Origin: Kineosporia mesophila
GTDB lineage: Bacteria; Actinomycetota; Actinomycetes; Actinomycetales; Kineosporiaceae
DNA length: 64,000 nt
Reading direction: 5' to 3'
NCBI RefSeq assembly: GCF_021129235.1
Contig: NZ_JAJOMA010000015.1
Location: 1 to 64,000, forward strand
The number at the start of each line of letters is the position of its first letter. The stretch's first letter is position 1. Made by a program: the position numbers and the translations under genes. The notes under the pieces were generated by a model, which saw only the letters and a list, made by a program, of their open reading frames with translations, was not told the origin of the DNA and did no database searches. Below, in pieces: positions 42,991-52,168 of this stretch.

Positions 42991-45900
42991 CGAGCGCTCC
43001 CAGGTCGTAGATGGCGATGGCTCCGTTGTCGTAGATCCGGTCGACCCCGCGCACGGCGTCGAACTTGCTCAGGGCCTGGGCCGGCACCGGGGCGGTGCGG
43101 CCCAGCTCGCCGAACTCGCCGCTCTCGATGTAGACCCCCTGGTTGGGCAGACCGAAGGCGTCGCGCCGGTCGGCGATCAGGTAACGAATCCCGGCCTGCC
43201 GGATGAGCGTTCGGTCGGCGGTCGTGAATTCCGGGTCCAGCAGCAGCCGGGACGCGTCGATGTTCGTGCTGATGTGCCGCACGACGTACAGACCACCGTC
43301 GGCCGCGGCGAGCAGGCCGCTGTCCCGGTCGGCGTAGGCCCGGCTGCCGGCCGGAAGGTTCGCGGAGATCCACGCTGCCGCGGAGAGATTCGCCGGATCC
43401 ATACTCCGGGCGTCGGCCGCGATCTCGAACGGGCCGGGCAACTGCTGGGACGTCGGGCCCGCGCCCAGAACGACTCCACCCACGAACGTCACGCTCGCTG
43501 CGACGCTGAAGGCCGCCGCGTGCCAGACCTTGATCCGGCGTCGGCACAGCCACCAGGCCACGACGAAACCGACACCGAGGAAAACGAATCCGGCCGCGCG
43601 GTCGCCCACCTCGGCCGTGGTGCGGGTGAGGTGGCCACCGGGGATGACCGGGTAGATCAGGGCGACGAGACAGAACAGCACGGCGGCGGTGTAGCGCGCC
43701 CGCACCCAGGCCCGGGCCCGGATGATCGCCGGGATCAGCGCCAGCAGGGTGATGGCCAGCGAGGCGATCACTGCCACCTGCTCCCAGGCGGCGGTGCCGA
43801 CACCGGCGGAGTTCTGGAAGAGCTGCTTGGACTGCTTGCCCTCCACGAACGAGGTCAGCGCGGTGCCGGAACTCTCGACGATCGCGCCCAGGTAGCTGCC
43901 GAGGGTGTTGCCCGGGTTCAGGACCGTGGCTGCCAGCAGGGCCGCACCGGACCCGGCCAGGACGGCCAGCGCGGTGGCCTCGTTCTCGTGCTTGCGCCGC
44001 AGGACGAGCTCCAGCGACCACCAGATCACGAAGCTGATCATCAGCAGGCCGGCGGTCACGTGATGGGTGACACTGACCGCGGCCATGGTCATCAGGGGCA
44101 GGATCAGCGACAGCCGGGTTCCCCGGCGCCGGGAGATCACCAGGTACACGGTGAGCACGGCCAGGGGCAGAGCCAGCGTCTGGTAGGAGAACTGGGAGTT
44201 GAAGAAGAGCAGCTGCGGGTTGCAGGCGTACACGACCCCGGCCACGGCGCCGACGCGGGTCGACCCGGTGACGCGCTCGACGATGGCCAGGACGGACAGT
44301 GCCATCACGATCCGGGTCACGACCAGGACGACGGCCGCGCTGGTGTGTGCCGACAGGCCGGTCAGGTCGTGCAGGCCGTCGGTGGCGATCTCCAGGCCGG
44401 GGTAGTAACTGGTGATCGGCAGCAGCGGGTTGGGGGTGAACAGCCGCCCGGTGCTGCTGATCTCCCGGAGAAGGTTGGCGTGCAGCAACTCGTCGTGGAA
44501 CATGAACCGGGTCGGGTACAGCACCACGCGGCTCAGCTGGAGCAGGACCGGCATGGCCACGGCCAGGACGACGCGGTGGAAACGGCTGAGTCCCGGCACC
44601 AGTACCCCGAACGCCGCCGGTGCGAAGATCGTGACCAGACCCGCGACGTACCAGGCCTGGGCCGCGGTGGCGTGCTCGGTGGAGCCACGGGCCAGCGAGA
44701 CGGCATGGGCGATGCTCAGCAGCCCGAGCGACATCAGCAGCAGAACCGGACCGATGCCGACCCGGTCGGCGAAAACCGCCGGACGGCCTTTTCTGGCGGA
44801 AATGTCGGCGGCAGGGGCGCTCGTTACGGATGGGTCCATGAGCTCTGGGGGCTCTCCTTGCGACACGGTTGAGGACACGGTCCGGCTTCGGGCGTGCCGG
44901 GCTCTCAGGCGGGGAACGCTACGGCGGGGGTCTGACAGTCCTGGCCCCGCAGATCCACCGGGATCCGACATCGCCCGGCGTGCGCGGAACAGGGGTACCG
45001 CCAGGACGAGCGCCTCGATCATCAGGGCACTCACCCAGAAGGCGCACAGGCCAACGGTTCCGCCCACCTGGGCCCCGATCCGGGCGGCCACCAGCTCGAC
45101 CACCGTGAAACCCAGCAGGGCGGCGGTCGCGCCCGCGGTCCGCCCCTGTACGCGGCGCAGCGCCACGTAGTGGTCCTTGACGACGAAGGGCAGACCGGCC
45201 AGCACCAGGATACGCAGGACGGTGGTGCCCTGCTCGGCGTACGTCGCGCCGAAGACGGCCAGAACCAGCGGGGCGAGCGGGAACAGGGCCAGGTTGGCCA
45301 GCAGGGCGGCACCCAGCCCGAACGGAACGGTGAATCGCATCCGGGCCAGCACCTGGCGCTGGTCCCCCTCCGCCGCGGCGAACAGGCCCACGGCCACCGC
45401 GTACGGCAGGGCGAAGACGAAACCACTCACCTGGAGAGCGGTGTTGAACACGCCGTTGGCGGCCGGCGAGACCGAGACGGTGACGATCAACGGCAGGAGC
45501 ATGAGGGTGGACATCAGGGTGGTGTTCAGCGCGTGGTGTCCGGCCGCCGCCCGGCCCAGGCCACGTAACGACGACAGGTCGACCAGACGGTTCCGGTTCT
45601 CCAGGGCCCGCCCGCCGCGGGTGCGCCAGGCCACCGCCGGGAACGAGACCAGGGTGCCCAGCAGCCAGGCGATGAAGATCGTCATCCCGTCCGTCTGCCC
45701 GCCGGCGCTCAGGGCCAGCAGGGCCAGTAGCTTCGCCGAACTCGCGATCACGTTGCGCTCGAGCTGGAGCGCCCCGGTGCCGATCACGAGCACGGCCTGA
45801 TCGAGCACGATCGCCACCGCCGTCAGGGCCGTGCCGATCGAGAAGATCACGGCCCGCTCCGGGGAACCGGCCACGGCGGTCAGGTTCGACAGGCCGAACA

Positions 45901-46273
45901 GGTGGATGGCGACCCAGGGCGCCGCCAGGGCCAGTACGGCCGTGGCGCCGGCGGCCACGGTCAGGGCGGTGCGCACCAGGACACGCCGGGAGCCCTGATC
46001 GGTGTGGGGCAACCGGGCGATCAGTAACGTACCCAGACCCAGAGATCCCAGGGTGCCCAGCAGCGTCATCAATGACACCGCAGCCCCGCCCACACCCACG
46101 GCGGCGACGCTGAACTGACGGGCGGCCAGGCTCCAGAACGCCAGCCCGAGCACGCTCGTCGCGGCCTGGGTGCTGACCAGGGACGCGCTGATGGCAGCGA
46201 TGCGCCGCAGCCCGCCCGCGGGCGTCTGCCCGTCGGTGACCGGTCCGTCCCGGGTGATACTCGTCGTCATCAA
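42983..46273 (-). CDS. Fusion of Wzx-like flippase and GT-C-type membrane domain
   Basis: A 1096-residue polytopic protein. Residues 1 to about 430 resemble a polysaccharide flippase (ISASLVSTQAATSVLGLAFWSLAARQFSVAAVG, repeated pairs of helices, VFNTALQVSGFVFALPYAV). A Ser/Pro/Arg-rich linker spans about 435-500. From about 505 a GT-C-like membrane enzyme follows, with an acidic HDE motif at 593-595 in FMFHDELLHANLLREI, many helices and a C-terminal external domain (YADRDSGLLAAADGGLYVVRH, RQAGIRYLIADRRDAFG). The frame is continuous. An internal ATG (44837-44839, Met 479) has AAGGAG 14 bases upstream. It abuts the next glycosyltransferase gene without a gap. Confidence 0.78.
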   Translation of the reverse strand: MMTTSITRDGPVTDGQTPAGGLRRIAAISASLVSTQAATSVLGLAFWSLAARQFSVAAVGVGGAAVSLMTLLGTLGSLGLGTLLIARLPHTDQGSRRVLVRTALTVAAGATAVLALAAPWVAIHLFGLSNLTAVAGSPERAVIFSIGTALTAVAIVLDQAVLVIGTGALQLERNVIASSAKLLALLALSAGGQTDGMTIFIAWLLGTLVSFPAVAWRTRGGRALENRNRLVDLSSLRGLGRAAAGHHALNTTLMSTLMLLPLIVTVSVSPAANGVFNTALQVSGFVFALPYAVAVGLFAAAEGDQRQVLARMRFTVPFGLGAALLANLALFPLAPLVLAVFGATYAEQGTTVLRILVLAGLPFVVKDHYVALRRVQGRTAGATAALLGFTVVELVAARIGAQVGGTVGLCAFWVSALMIEALVLAVPLFRARRAMSDPGGSAGPGLSDPRRSVPRLRARHARSRTVSSTVSQGEPPELMDPSVTSAPAADISARKGRPAVFADRVGIGPVLLLMSLGLLSIAHAVSLARGSTEHATAAQAWYVAGLVTIFAPAAFGVLVPGLSRFHRVVLAVAMPVLLQLSRVVLYPTRFMFHDELLHANLLREISSTGRLFTPNPLLPITSYYPGLEIATDGLHDLTGLSAHTSAAVVLVVTRIVMALSVLAIVERVTGSTRVGAVAGVVYACNPQLLFFNSQFSYQTLALPLAVLTVYLVISRRRGTRLSLILPLMTMAAVSVTHHVTAGLLMISFVIWWSLELVLRRKHENEATALAVLAGSGAALLAATVLNPGNTLGSYLGAIVESSGTALTSFVEGKQSKQLFQNSAGVGTAAWEQVAVIASLAITLLALIPAIIRARAWVRARYTAAVLFCLVALIYPVIPGGHLTRTTAEVGDRAAGFVFLGVGFVVAWWLCRRRIKVWHAAAFSVAASVTFVGGVVLGAGPTSQQLPGPFEIAADARSMDPANLSAAAWISANLPAGSRAYADRDSGLLAAADGGLYVVRHISTNIDASRLLLDPEFTTADRTLIRQAGIRYLIADRRDAFGLPNQGVYIESGEFGELGRTAPVPAQALSKFDAVRGVDRIYDNGAIAIYDLGALDD
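44837..44859 (-). promoter_or_regulatory. Possible internal translation start inside the flippase/GT-C fusion
   Basis: On the minus strand AAGGAG (44854-44859) stands 14 bases before ATG 44837-44839, which is in frame with the second half. Third-position GC drops in the linker just here, as at many gene starts. A separate GT-C product could be made as well as the fusion. Confidence 0.35.
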
Positions 46274-47461
46274 TCAGCGTCCTGCGGTTCGGGAGTCGCT
46301 GGGGGAGGCGGACGTCAGGCCCAGTTCGGCGAACAGGCCGAGGTAGGAACGCACCGATGCGTCCCAGCTGTGCGGGTCCGGGTGGCGCCGACCTCGCCGG
46401 CCCGGCAACGCCCCCAGTGCGGTCGTCAACCGGGCCGGATCCTTCGGTGGAACGAAAACAGCTCCCTCGTAGTCACTCGCGGCCTCGATCAGCCCGCCGA
46501 CGGCTGTGACGATCAACGGCAGACCCGTGCTCATGGCGATGTGCAACGGACCGGACGAGGAGGAGCGCCGGTACGGCAGCACGACGGCGTCGGCCTCGTT
46601 GAAGTACTGCTGGACCTCGGCGTCGCTGACATATCGGTTGACCACGGTGATCCGGTCACGGACCGGGCTGCTCGCCACCGCCTCCAGGGGAGCGGTCCAC
46701 CCTTCCCAGGTCTCGCCGACGATGGTCAGGCGCATGTCCCGGACGGTCTCGGCCGGCAGCGCGGAGAATGCCTGAACCAGGTCCTCCAAGCCCTTGTACG
46801 GCCTGATCACACCGAAATACAGCACGTTCAGCGGTGATTCGGGGTCGGTTGCGCGGGTCGGGCCCACCACGTGGTCGTAGGGGCCGTGGGGGATGACGGT
46901 GACCGTCGAGGGGTCCAGGTCGAAAGCGGCCTTCAGCAGATCGAGGTCGTACTCCGAGTGAACGACGTGGGCATCGACATGACGCAGGAGACGCCGCATG
47001 GCGATCTGCACGTACCGCACGACACCGGGAATCCGGGCCTCGCCGGTGTCCTGGACCTCGTGCCACTCCATCACGACGCGGGTACCGCGCCGGCGGGCCA
47101 GCAGGGCCAGGAGCAGGTAACTGTGCAGCACGGCGCCGGTCCACCACTGCAGCACCATCACGTCCGGGGCGTCCCGCTTCAGGAAACGCCAGGCCCGGGT
47201 CATGGTTGTGCCCCAGAACCAGTCGATCCCGTCGAAGACCGCCACTCGTGAGTCGTACGCCAGATCGTTCACGACGGTGCCGACCCGGGCCCGGCCTGGA
47301 TACAGCGCGGCCGGGACGAGGCGGCGCATCAGGATCGCCCGGGTCGGCACCACGCCGGCCAGCGCATTGGTCAGCCGGCAGGTGTAGTAACTGATGCCGG
47401 AGGTGAAGCGCCAGCCGGAGCCGACCACGAGCACCCGGGGGCCTTCCGGTGCGGGGCTCAC
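46274..47461 (-). CDS. Family-4 glycosyltransferase
   Basis: A 395-residue GT-B enzyme. N-terminal lobe: VLVVGSGWRFTSGISYYTCRL. Donor lobe: LNVLYFGVIRPYKGLEDLVQAF, LTIVGETWEGW, then YRRSSSSGPLHIAMSTGLPLIVTAVGG. The first Glu of EX7E is missing, which is known in some GT4 subgroups. The GTG start at 47461 overlaps the upstream family-2 transferase stop by four bases. Confidence 0.87.
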   Translation of the reverse strand: MSPAPEGPRVLVVGSGWRFTSGISYYTCRLTNALAGVVPTRAILMRRLVPAALYPGRARVGTVVNDLAYDSRVAVFDGIDWFWGTTMTRAWRFLKRDAPDVMVLQWWTGAVLHSYLLLALLARRRGTRVVMEWHEVQDTGEARIPGVVRYVQIAMRRLLRHVDAHVVHSEYDLDLLKAAFDLDPSTVTVIPHGPYDHVVGPTRATDPESPLNVLYFGVIRPYKGLEDLVQAFSALPAETVRDMRLTIVGETWEGWTAPLEAVASSPVRDRITVVNRYVSDAEVQQYFNEADAVVLPYRRSSSSGPLHIAMSTGLPLIVTAVGGLIEAASDYEGAVFVPPKDPARLTTALGALPGRRGRRHPDPHSWDASVRSYLGLFAELGLTSASPSDSRTAGR

Positions 47462-48360
47462 GCCGAGTCCTCGTGCCGCATCTCGAAGGTGTGGATGCCG
47501 GTGCGCAGGTCGATGACGTTCGGGACGACCGGGCCGCCGGTGTCCGGCCGCACCCGGTGAGTGAGGGTCTCCTCACGCTGCTCGATCGTGGTGCGTCCCA
47601 TGCCGTCGGCGGCGGGCACCGCGACCGGGGCCCGGTGCCGGCGTAGCCGCTCGAGCACGATCGTGCGCAGGACCCGCGCACCGTCGCGAAAGGTGTTGAG
47701 ATTGCTGGCGCCGAAGACCCGGGGCAGCTCGATGCTGGGAACCTCGTGAATCTGCAGGCCGGCCGAGGCGATCCGGCAGTTGATCAGCGTCTCGATCTCG
47801 AAGCCATCACCCCACTGGGCCGTTTCGTGGGCAGAATGGGGGATGGACAGATGCGGCAGGATGTCTCGCCAGAAGGCGTTGTATCCGTAGCAGAGGTCGG
47901 TGTAGCTGGTACGGAACAGCGTGTTGGTGATCCGGGTCAGCATGCGGTTGCCCAGATCGCGCACGGGCGTGATGTCTTCACTGCCTCCGGCGGCCAGGAC
48001 CCGGCTGCCCTTGGCGAAGTCGGCCCCGGACATCAACGCCGCGACATAGGCGTCGATCTCCCGCGGGTCGGCGGAGCCGTCGGCGTCGAACATCACGATG
48101 ATGTCTCCGCTGGCCGCCTCGAACCCGCAGGCCAGGGCGTTGCCCTTGCCCTTGCGGGTCTGCTGCACGAAAAGGGCCGAGGGCAGGTGCCGGCGCACGA
48201 CGGTCTCGGTGTCGTCGCTGGAATGTCCGTCGATGACGATGACTTCGTGGACGGAGGGCAGTTGGGGCAGCACCAGTTCCAGGTTCCGCGCCTCATTGCG
48301 CGCCGGGACGATGATGGTGACCTTAGGGGCTTGTGAGGGCCGATGGTCCGTGGGTCTCAT
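47458..48360 (-). CDS. Family-2 glycosyltransferase
   Basis: A 300-residue GT-A enzyme. It reads VTIIVPARNEARNLELVLPQL, VIVIDGHSSDDTETVV and the DXD-like FDADGSADPREIDAYV, then KGSRVLAAGGSEDITPVRDLGNRM, as in DPM1/WcaA-like transferases. ATG 48360 is chosen because GGGAGG lies nine bases upstream. It is the first gene of the leftward glycan operon, so the promoter should lie in the gap above 48360. Confidence 0.87.
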   Translation of the reverse strand: MRPTDHRPSQAPKVTIIVPARNEARNLELVLPQLPSVHEVIVIDGHSSDDTETVVRRHLPSALFVQQTRKGKGNALACGFEAASGDIIVMFDADGSADPREIDAYVAALMSGADFAKGSRVLAAGGSEDITPVRDLGNRMLTRITNTLFRTSYTDLCYGYNAFWRDILPHLSIPHSAHETAQWGDGFEIETLINCRIASAGLQIHEVPSIELPRVFGASNLNTFRDGARVLRTIVLERLRRHRAPVAVPAADGMGRTTIEQREETLTHRVRPDTGGPVVPNVIDLRTGIHTFEMRHEDSA

Positions 48361-48674
48361 GAAGAGTCGCCTCCCGGCGCGATGTGCTGCGGAGATGGGG
48401 CCGACCGGGATCAGGACAGAAAGATCGTCCGGCAGGTCGTCTGCCTGTTCAGTGGATACCGGCACGCATCGGTCCCTTCGGGTTCGTCGAAACCGTTGGA
48501 CGTGGCGGCCGGTAGCGGCTTGCGGACTGAGTTCGCGTCGCCGGGCGCGGCGGATTGGTTTCAATTGGCCCGGTCCCGACGGCGGCGTCTGCTGCCTCCT
48601 GATTGCCCCTATGCTCACCCGTAGGGACGGCGACGTCCCGCGTGGTGGGTACGGGACGAAGAACGGGGTGGGTC
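48361..48674. other. 314-nt gap: upstream region of the glycan operon
   Basis: No convincing gene on either strand. The promoter of the leftward glycan operon should be here; one AT-rich spot lies near 48555-48570 (GGTTTCAATTGGCC). No clear operator palindrome was found. Confidence 0.4.
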
Positions 48675-48848
48675 GTGACCAGGAGCGACACTTGTGTCTG
48701 CGGGCATGGGAAAGACGCTCACCAGCACTTTCGTCCGGGTTCGGACTGTGGCGCGTGTGGCGCGGCCACCTGTGCGCGATATCGCCCGGCCAGAACGTTC
48801 GGCACCGCGTTCACGGGAATTCTGAAAAGGTTGCGCGACCGGAAATAA
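48675..48848 (+). CDS. Small Cys/His-rich putative zinc-binding protein
   Basis: From GTG 48675 the frame encodes 57 residues with CVCGHGKDAHQHFRPGSDCG then ACGAATCARY. Six Cys and two His are spaced like a small zinc ribbon, and the CGH...H..R.GSDC pattern recurs in short actinobacterial proteins I have seen but cannot name. The frame is open upstream to 48603, so the start is uncertain. It precedes the DUF4397 gene by about 110 nt. Confidence 0.5.
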   Translation: MTRSDTCVCGHGKDAHQHFRPGSDCGACGAATCARYRPARTFGTAFTGILKRLRDRK

Positions 48849-48899
48849 TAACGTTGCGTATATCGAAGAATACATAGGGTAGTAGTTCGGAAAACTGGC

Positions 48900-48915
48900 A
48901 ATCCGTCGGCGGATT
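48900..48915. promoter_or_regulatory. AATCCG-N4-CGGATT inverted repeat
   Basis: A perfect 6+6 palindrome in the leader of the DUF4397-sortase pair, 46 nt before the start codon. It is either a regulator site or an mRNA leader hairpin. Confidence 0.35.
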
Positions 48916-48961
48916 CGCGGCGAACAAGTTCCAGCCAGCCGTCCGATCTACGGAGGACCCC

Positions 48962-49891
48962 ATGCTTCACCGACCGCCCCGATCACCGTCGTCCCGGCGC
49001 GGACTACGGGTCTTCCTGGCCCTGACCCTCTTGTCGATGGCGAGCATCGCGGGAGCGTCCGCCAGTGGCGCCAGCACCGGCGACGCCGTCCGGTCGCAGC
49101 AGAAAGCACCGGTAGGCAAGGCCTGGGTCCGCGTGGCGCACCTGGTCCCCGGACTGGGTGCGGCCCGGCTCGACCTCCAGCCGACCGGTGGGGCGGAGGG
49201 TTCATCGATCGAGATGTCGCCCAGCGCCACGTACGGGGACGTCACCCAGTACCAGCAGTTCGCCCCCGGCACCTACACCGTCAACGTCAGTGACTCCAGC
49301 TCCCCGGCCTCGGGGGCGCCCATGCTCTCGCGCTCGCTGACTGTAGCCGGTGACCAGGCCTACACGCTGGCCGTTCTCGGAACCTCGAAAGCGCCTCGTC
49401 TGGCCACACTCTCGGATGATCTGACGCCGCCGGCGGCCGGTCAGGCCCGGGTCCGGGTACTGCCTGCCGCCTCACAGGCGCCGCAGGCGACCATCAAGGC
49501 CCAGGGCGGCCCGACCATCGTCGACAACGCCGTCCTCGGGCAGGCCAGTGCCTACGCCTCCGTTCCGGCCGGAACCTGGCGTCTGACCGCCGGTACCTCC
49601 ACCGGTATGCAGGTCGACGACACGATCAAGGTGGCCGGCGGAAGCGTCTACACCCTGGTACTGCTGGACGGAACTTCGGGAACACCCCGCCTGTCATTGA
49701 TCACCGATGCGGCCGGAACGACGACAGCCCCGAAGGGTGGGGCCGCGACCGGTGAGGGCGGAACGGCTCCCGGCCTGGCCGGCGGCGGGCCGCAGGTCGG
49801 CGCCGGGTTGGCGGTGGGCCTCGGGGCGCTCCTGGTGCTCTTCCTGGTGAGCTCGGCCGGGCTCGCCCGTCGCCGCGTCGTCCGCGGGTGA
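48962..49891 (+). CDS. DUF4397-domain surface protein
   Basis: A 309-residue exported protein. Signal peptide (RRGLRVFLALTLLSMASIAG), then two DUF4397-type beta repeats: AWVRVAHLVPGLGAARLDL at about 55 and ARVRVLPAASQAPQATIKA at about 161. A Gly/Thr-rich stretch, a membrane helix (VGLGALLVLFLVSSAGLA) and a basic tail ARRRVVRG follow. No LPXTG is present. Members of this family commonly precede a class F sortase gene, as here with a GTGA overlap. GGAGGA lies upstream of the ATG. Confidence 0.85.
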   Translation: MLHRPPRSPSSRRGLRVFLALTLLSMASIAGASASGASTGDAVRSQQKAPVGKAWVRVAHLVPGLGAARLDLQPTGGAEGSSIEMSPSATYGDVTQYQQFAPGTYTVNVSDSSSPASGAPMLSRSLTVAGDQAYTLAVLGTSKAPRLATLSDDLTPPAAGQARVRVLPAASQAPQATIKAQGGPTIVDNAVLGQASAYASVPAGTWRLTAGTSTGMQVDDTIKVAGGSVYTLVLLDGTSGTPRLSLITDAAGTTTAPKGGAATGEGGTAPGLAGGGPQVGAGLAVGLGALLVLFLVSSAGLARRRVVRG

Positions 49892-50541
49892 ACCGGCTCA
49901 GCCGGGCGCTCCTGGGTGGGCTGCTCGCCGCAGCGCTCGTATCCGGATGCGCCGCATCCGGATCCACGCAGAGCGCCGGTCGCTCGCCCGCCCAGACCTC
50001 GGCGCCTGCCTCAGCGTCGCAGACTCCAGTAGCCGACGACGACGATCCGGGTGGGGGCGGTGGTGCCCCGGTGCCGTCGCTGGCCTCACCGGCTCCGGTC
50101 CCGGCGGCCGATCGCCCGACCCGAATCGCGATCCCCAGCATCGGGGTCGACTCGTCCCTCCTGGATCTGGGCCTCCAGAAGGACGGCACCCTCGAGGTGC
50201 CCGGCGACCCCCAGCGGGCGGGATGGTTCGACCGCAGTGCGGCCCCGGGGCGGCAGGGGCCGGCGATCATTGCCGGGCACATCGACAGCAAGAGTGGCCC
50301 GGCGGTCTTCTACCGCCTGGCCGCCCTGAAGGCGGGAGCCCGGATCACGGTGACCACCGCCGGTGGGAAGAAGGTGACCTTCACCGTCGACGGCGTGCAG
50401 CAGTACCGGAAGGCCGAGTTCCCCACCGCCGCCGTCTACGGTCCGGTCCCCGGTCCGGTCCTGCGCCTCATCACCTGCGGCGGCCCGTTCGACCGCGACG
50501 GCGGGCACTACCGGGACAACGTCGTGGTCTACGCCTCGTAG
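49888..50541 (+). CDS. Class F sortase, lipoprotein-type N-terminus
   Basis: A 217-residue sortase. Catalytic His 131 (IIAGHIDSKSG), Cys 197 (RLITCGGPFD) and a following Arg (probably 209, HYRDNVVVYAS) are in place. The N-terminus has a lipobox-like LVSGC (Cys 21) and a long Ala/Ser/Pro/Gly-rich linker to residue 75, so the enzyme may be lipid-anchored outside. Its start overlaps the DUF4397 gene, the expected partner. Its protein substrates with sorting signals are not in the window. Confidence 0.87.
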   Translation: MNRLSRALLGGLLAAALVSGCAASGSTQSAGRSPAQTSAPASASQTPVADDDDPGGGGGAPVPSLASPAPVPAADRPTRIAIPSIGVDSSLLDLGLQKDGTLEVPGDPQRAGWFDRSAAPGRQGPAIIAGHIDSKSGPAVFYRLAALKAGARITVTTAGGKKVTFTVDGVQQYRKAEFPTAAVYGPVPGPVLRLITCGGPFDRDGGHYRDNVVVYAS

Positions 50542-50640
50542 GCGGGGCTCGGAGAGTTCGTACCCGGTGGTGGGACGACCGGGAACCTCGGGGCTCGGCG
50601 GGTGATCACGACGACGGCCCGGCGGCCGGTTCGACGGATG

Positions 50641-52062
50641 TCACCGGCGGGCGAATCCGGCCGGTGTGAACTTCCCCTTCTGCAGGTGGTCCTCGATCTC
50701 CTCAAGGCTGCGTCCGGTCATCTCGGGCATGGTGCGGTGGAGGAAGACGAAGGCGGCGATGTTGAAGAACGCGTACATCCACAGGGTCTGCCCGGTACCG
50801 AAGGTCCGCATGATGCTCAGCAGGGACAGGGTGATGAGGACATTGGTGCCCCACAGCGCCGCTGACTGGGCCGCCGCCCCGGCGGCGCGGGTGGCCAGGG
50901 GGTAGATCTCGGACCCGGTGAGCCAGCCCATCAGCTGGATGCCGCCGGCGGTGAAGGCCATGAAGGCGATCAGGGTGGCCACGATCCACGGGATCATCGA
51001 CTTGCCGTCGTTGCCGGTGACGAAGAACGAGCCCAGCACCACCAGGGCCACGGCGGCGCCGGGCAGGGTCACCAGGGTCAGACGGCGGCGGCCGACCCGG
51101 TCGATGACGGCCAGCCCGATCAGCTGGGCGATCAGGTAGGTCAGGCCCAGGGCGACGGAGACGCGCAGGGCCGTGGAGTCGGAAAAACCGTTGTCGGTCA
51201 GGATGGTCGGGGAGTAGTAGACGATCATCTCGATCCCGGACAGCTGGGTGAAGATCGCCAGCCCGCACCCGACGACCAGCGCCGGGCGGGTCCAGGCGGC
51301 CCGCAGACCGGACCAGCCGCGGGTGCCTGCCTGGCGTTCGGCCTCGACGTTGTCGCGGATCTCGCCGAACTCCCGGTCCAGGTCGCTGTCCGGGTGCCGG
51401 ACGCTCGCCAGGGCCGCGCGGGCCCCGTCGCTGTCGCCGCCGCGCAGCAGCCAGCGCGGGCTCTCCGGCAGGCGCAGCATGAGCAGGAACATCAGCGTGG
51501 CCGGTACCGCGGCGACACCGATCGCCAGCCGCCACGAAACGGCTTCGCTGGCACCGACGACGGTGGCGATGACGATGCCCACGCCGATGGCGATCTGGAA
51601 GAACAGCACCAGGCGCCCGCGGTAGGCGGTCGGGGCCAGCTCGGCGACGTAGACGGGTGCGGTCTGGGTGGCGCCGCCGACGGCGAATCCCAGCACCAGG
51701 CGGCTGAGTGACAGCAGCACCGGGGTCGGGGCCAGCGAGGCGGCCACCGCCCCGACGACGAAGATGATCCCGACCAGCAGCAGCGTGCCGCGGCGGCCCC
51801 GCCGCTCGGCCAGCCGGCTGCAGGTCAGGGCCCCGATCACGGCGCCGACCAGGATCGAGGCGGTGATCACCTGTTCCCACCCGGAGCCGATGTCGAAGTC
51901 GTCGCCGATCTGCAGCAGGGCGCCGGAGATGATGCCGGTGTCGTAGCCGTACAGCAGGCCGGAGATGGCCGAGACCAGCGCGACGACGATGACGGATCTG
52001 GTCAGCCGGTCGGCAGTTCCTTCGGCAGAGTCGTTTTCGGGGTGATGGGCCGGGCTCGTCAT
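50641..52062 (-). CDS. Sugar-porter MFS transporter
   Basis: A 473-residue twelve-helix transporter. Sugar-porter motifs are all visible: GLLYGYDTGIISGAL in helix 1, RLAERRGRRGTLL after helix 2, PESPRWLL at the mid loop, QLSGIEMIVYYSPTI in helix 7, DRVGRRRLTL and the C-terminal PEMTGRSLEEIE (PETKG variant). ATG 52062 follows GGAGG; the 19 codons before it lack family features. It probably brings a hexose or polyol into the cell by proton symport. Convergent with the sortase gene. Confidence 0.9.
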   Translation of the reverse strand: MTSPAHHPENDSAEGTADRLTRSVIVVALVSAISGLLYGYDTGIISGALLQIGDDFDIGSGWEQVITASILVGAVIGALTCSRLAERRGRRGTLLLVGIIFVVGAVAASLAPTPVLLSLSRLVLGFAVGGATQTAPVYVAELAPTAYRGRLVLFFQIAIGVGIVIATVVGASEAVSWRLAIGVAAVPATLMFLLMLRLPESPRWLLRGGDSDGARAALASVRHPDSDLDREFGEIRDNVEAERQAGTRGWSGLRAAWTRPALVVGCGLAIFTQLSGIEMIVYYSPTILTDNGFSDSTALRVSVALGLTYLIAQLIGLAVIDRVGRRRLTLVTLPGAAVALVVLGSFFVTGNDGKSMIPWIVATLIAFMAFTAGGIQLMGWLTGSEIYPLATRAAGAAAQSAALWGTNVLITLSLLSIMRTFGTGQTLWMYAFFNIAAFVFLHRTMPEMTGRSLEEIEDHLQKGKFTPAGFARR

Positions 52063-52168
52063 TGCGCCTCCGGTTGGTCGGTGCCCGTGCGGGCACCCGG
52101 AACTCATCCGTGGGGGCAATGCTCACAAACCGGTGGCATTCGGCAAGGTGACCCGACCGCGTCCTTGA

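Noticed and set aside
42422-44872. An 816-codon plus-strand frame opposite the flippase fusion
   Set aside because: Shadow frame rich in Gln, Gly and Arg; the minus-strand protein has clear membrane helices and motifs.
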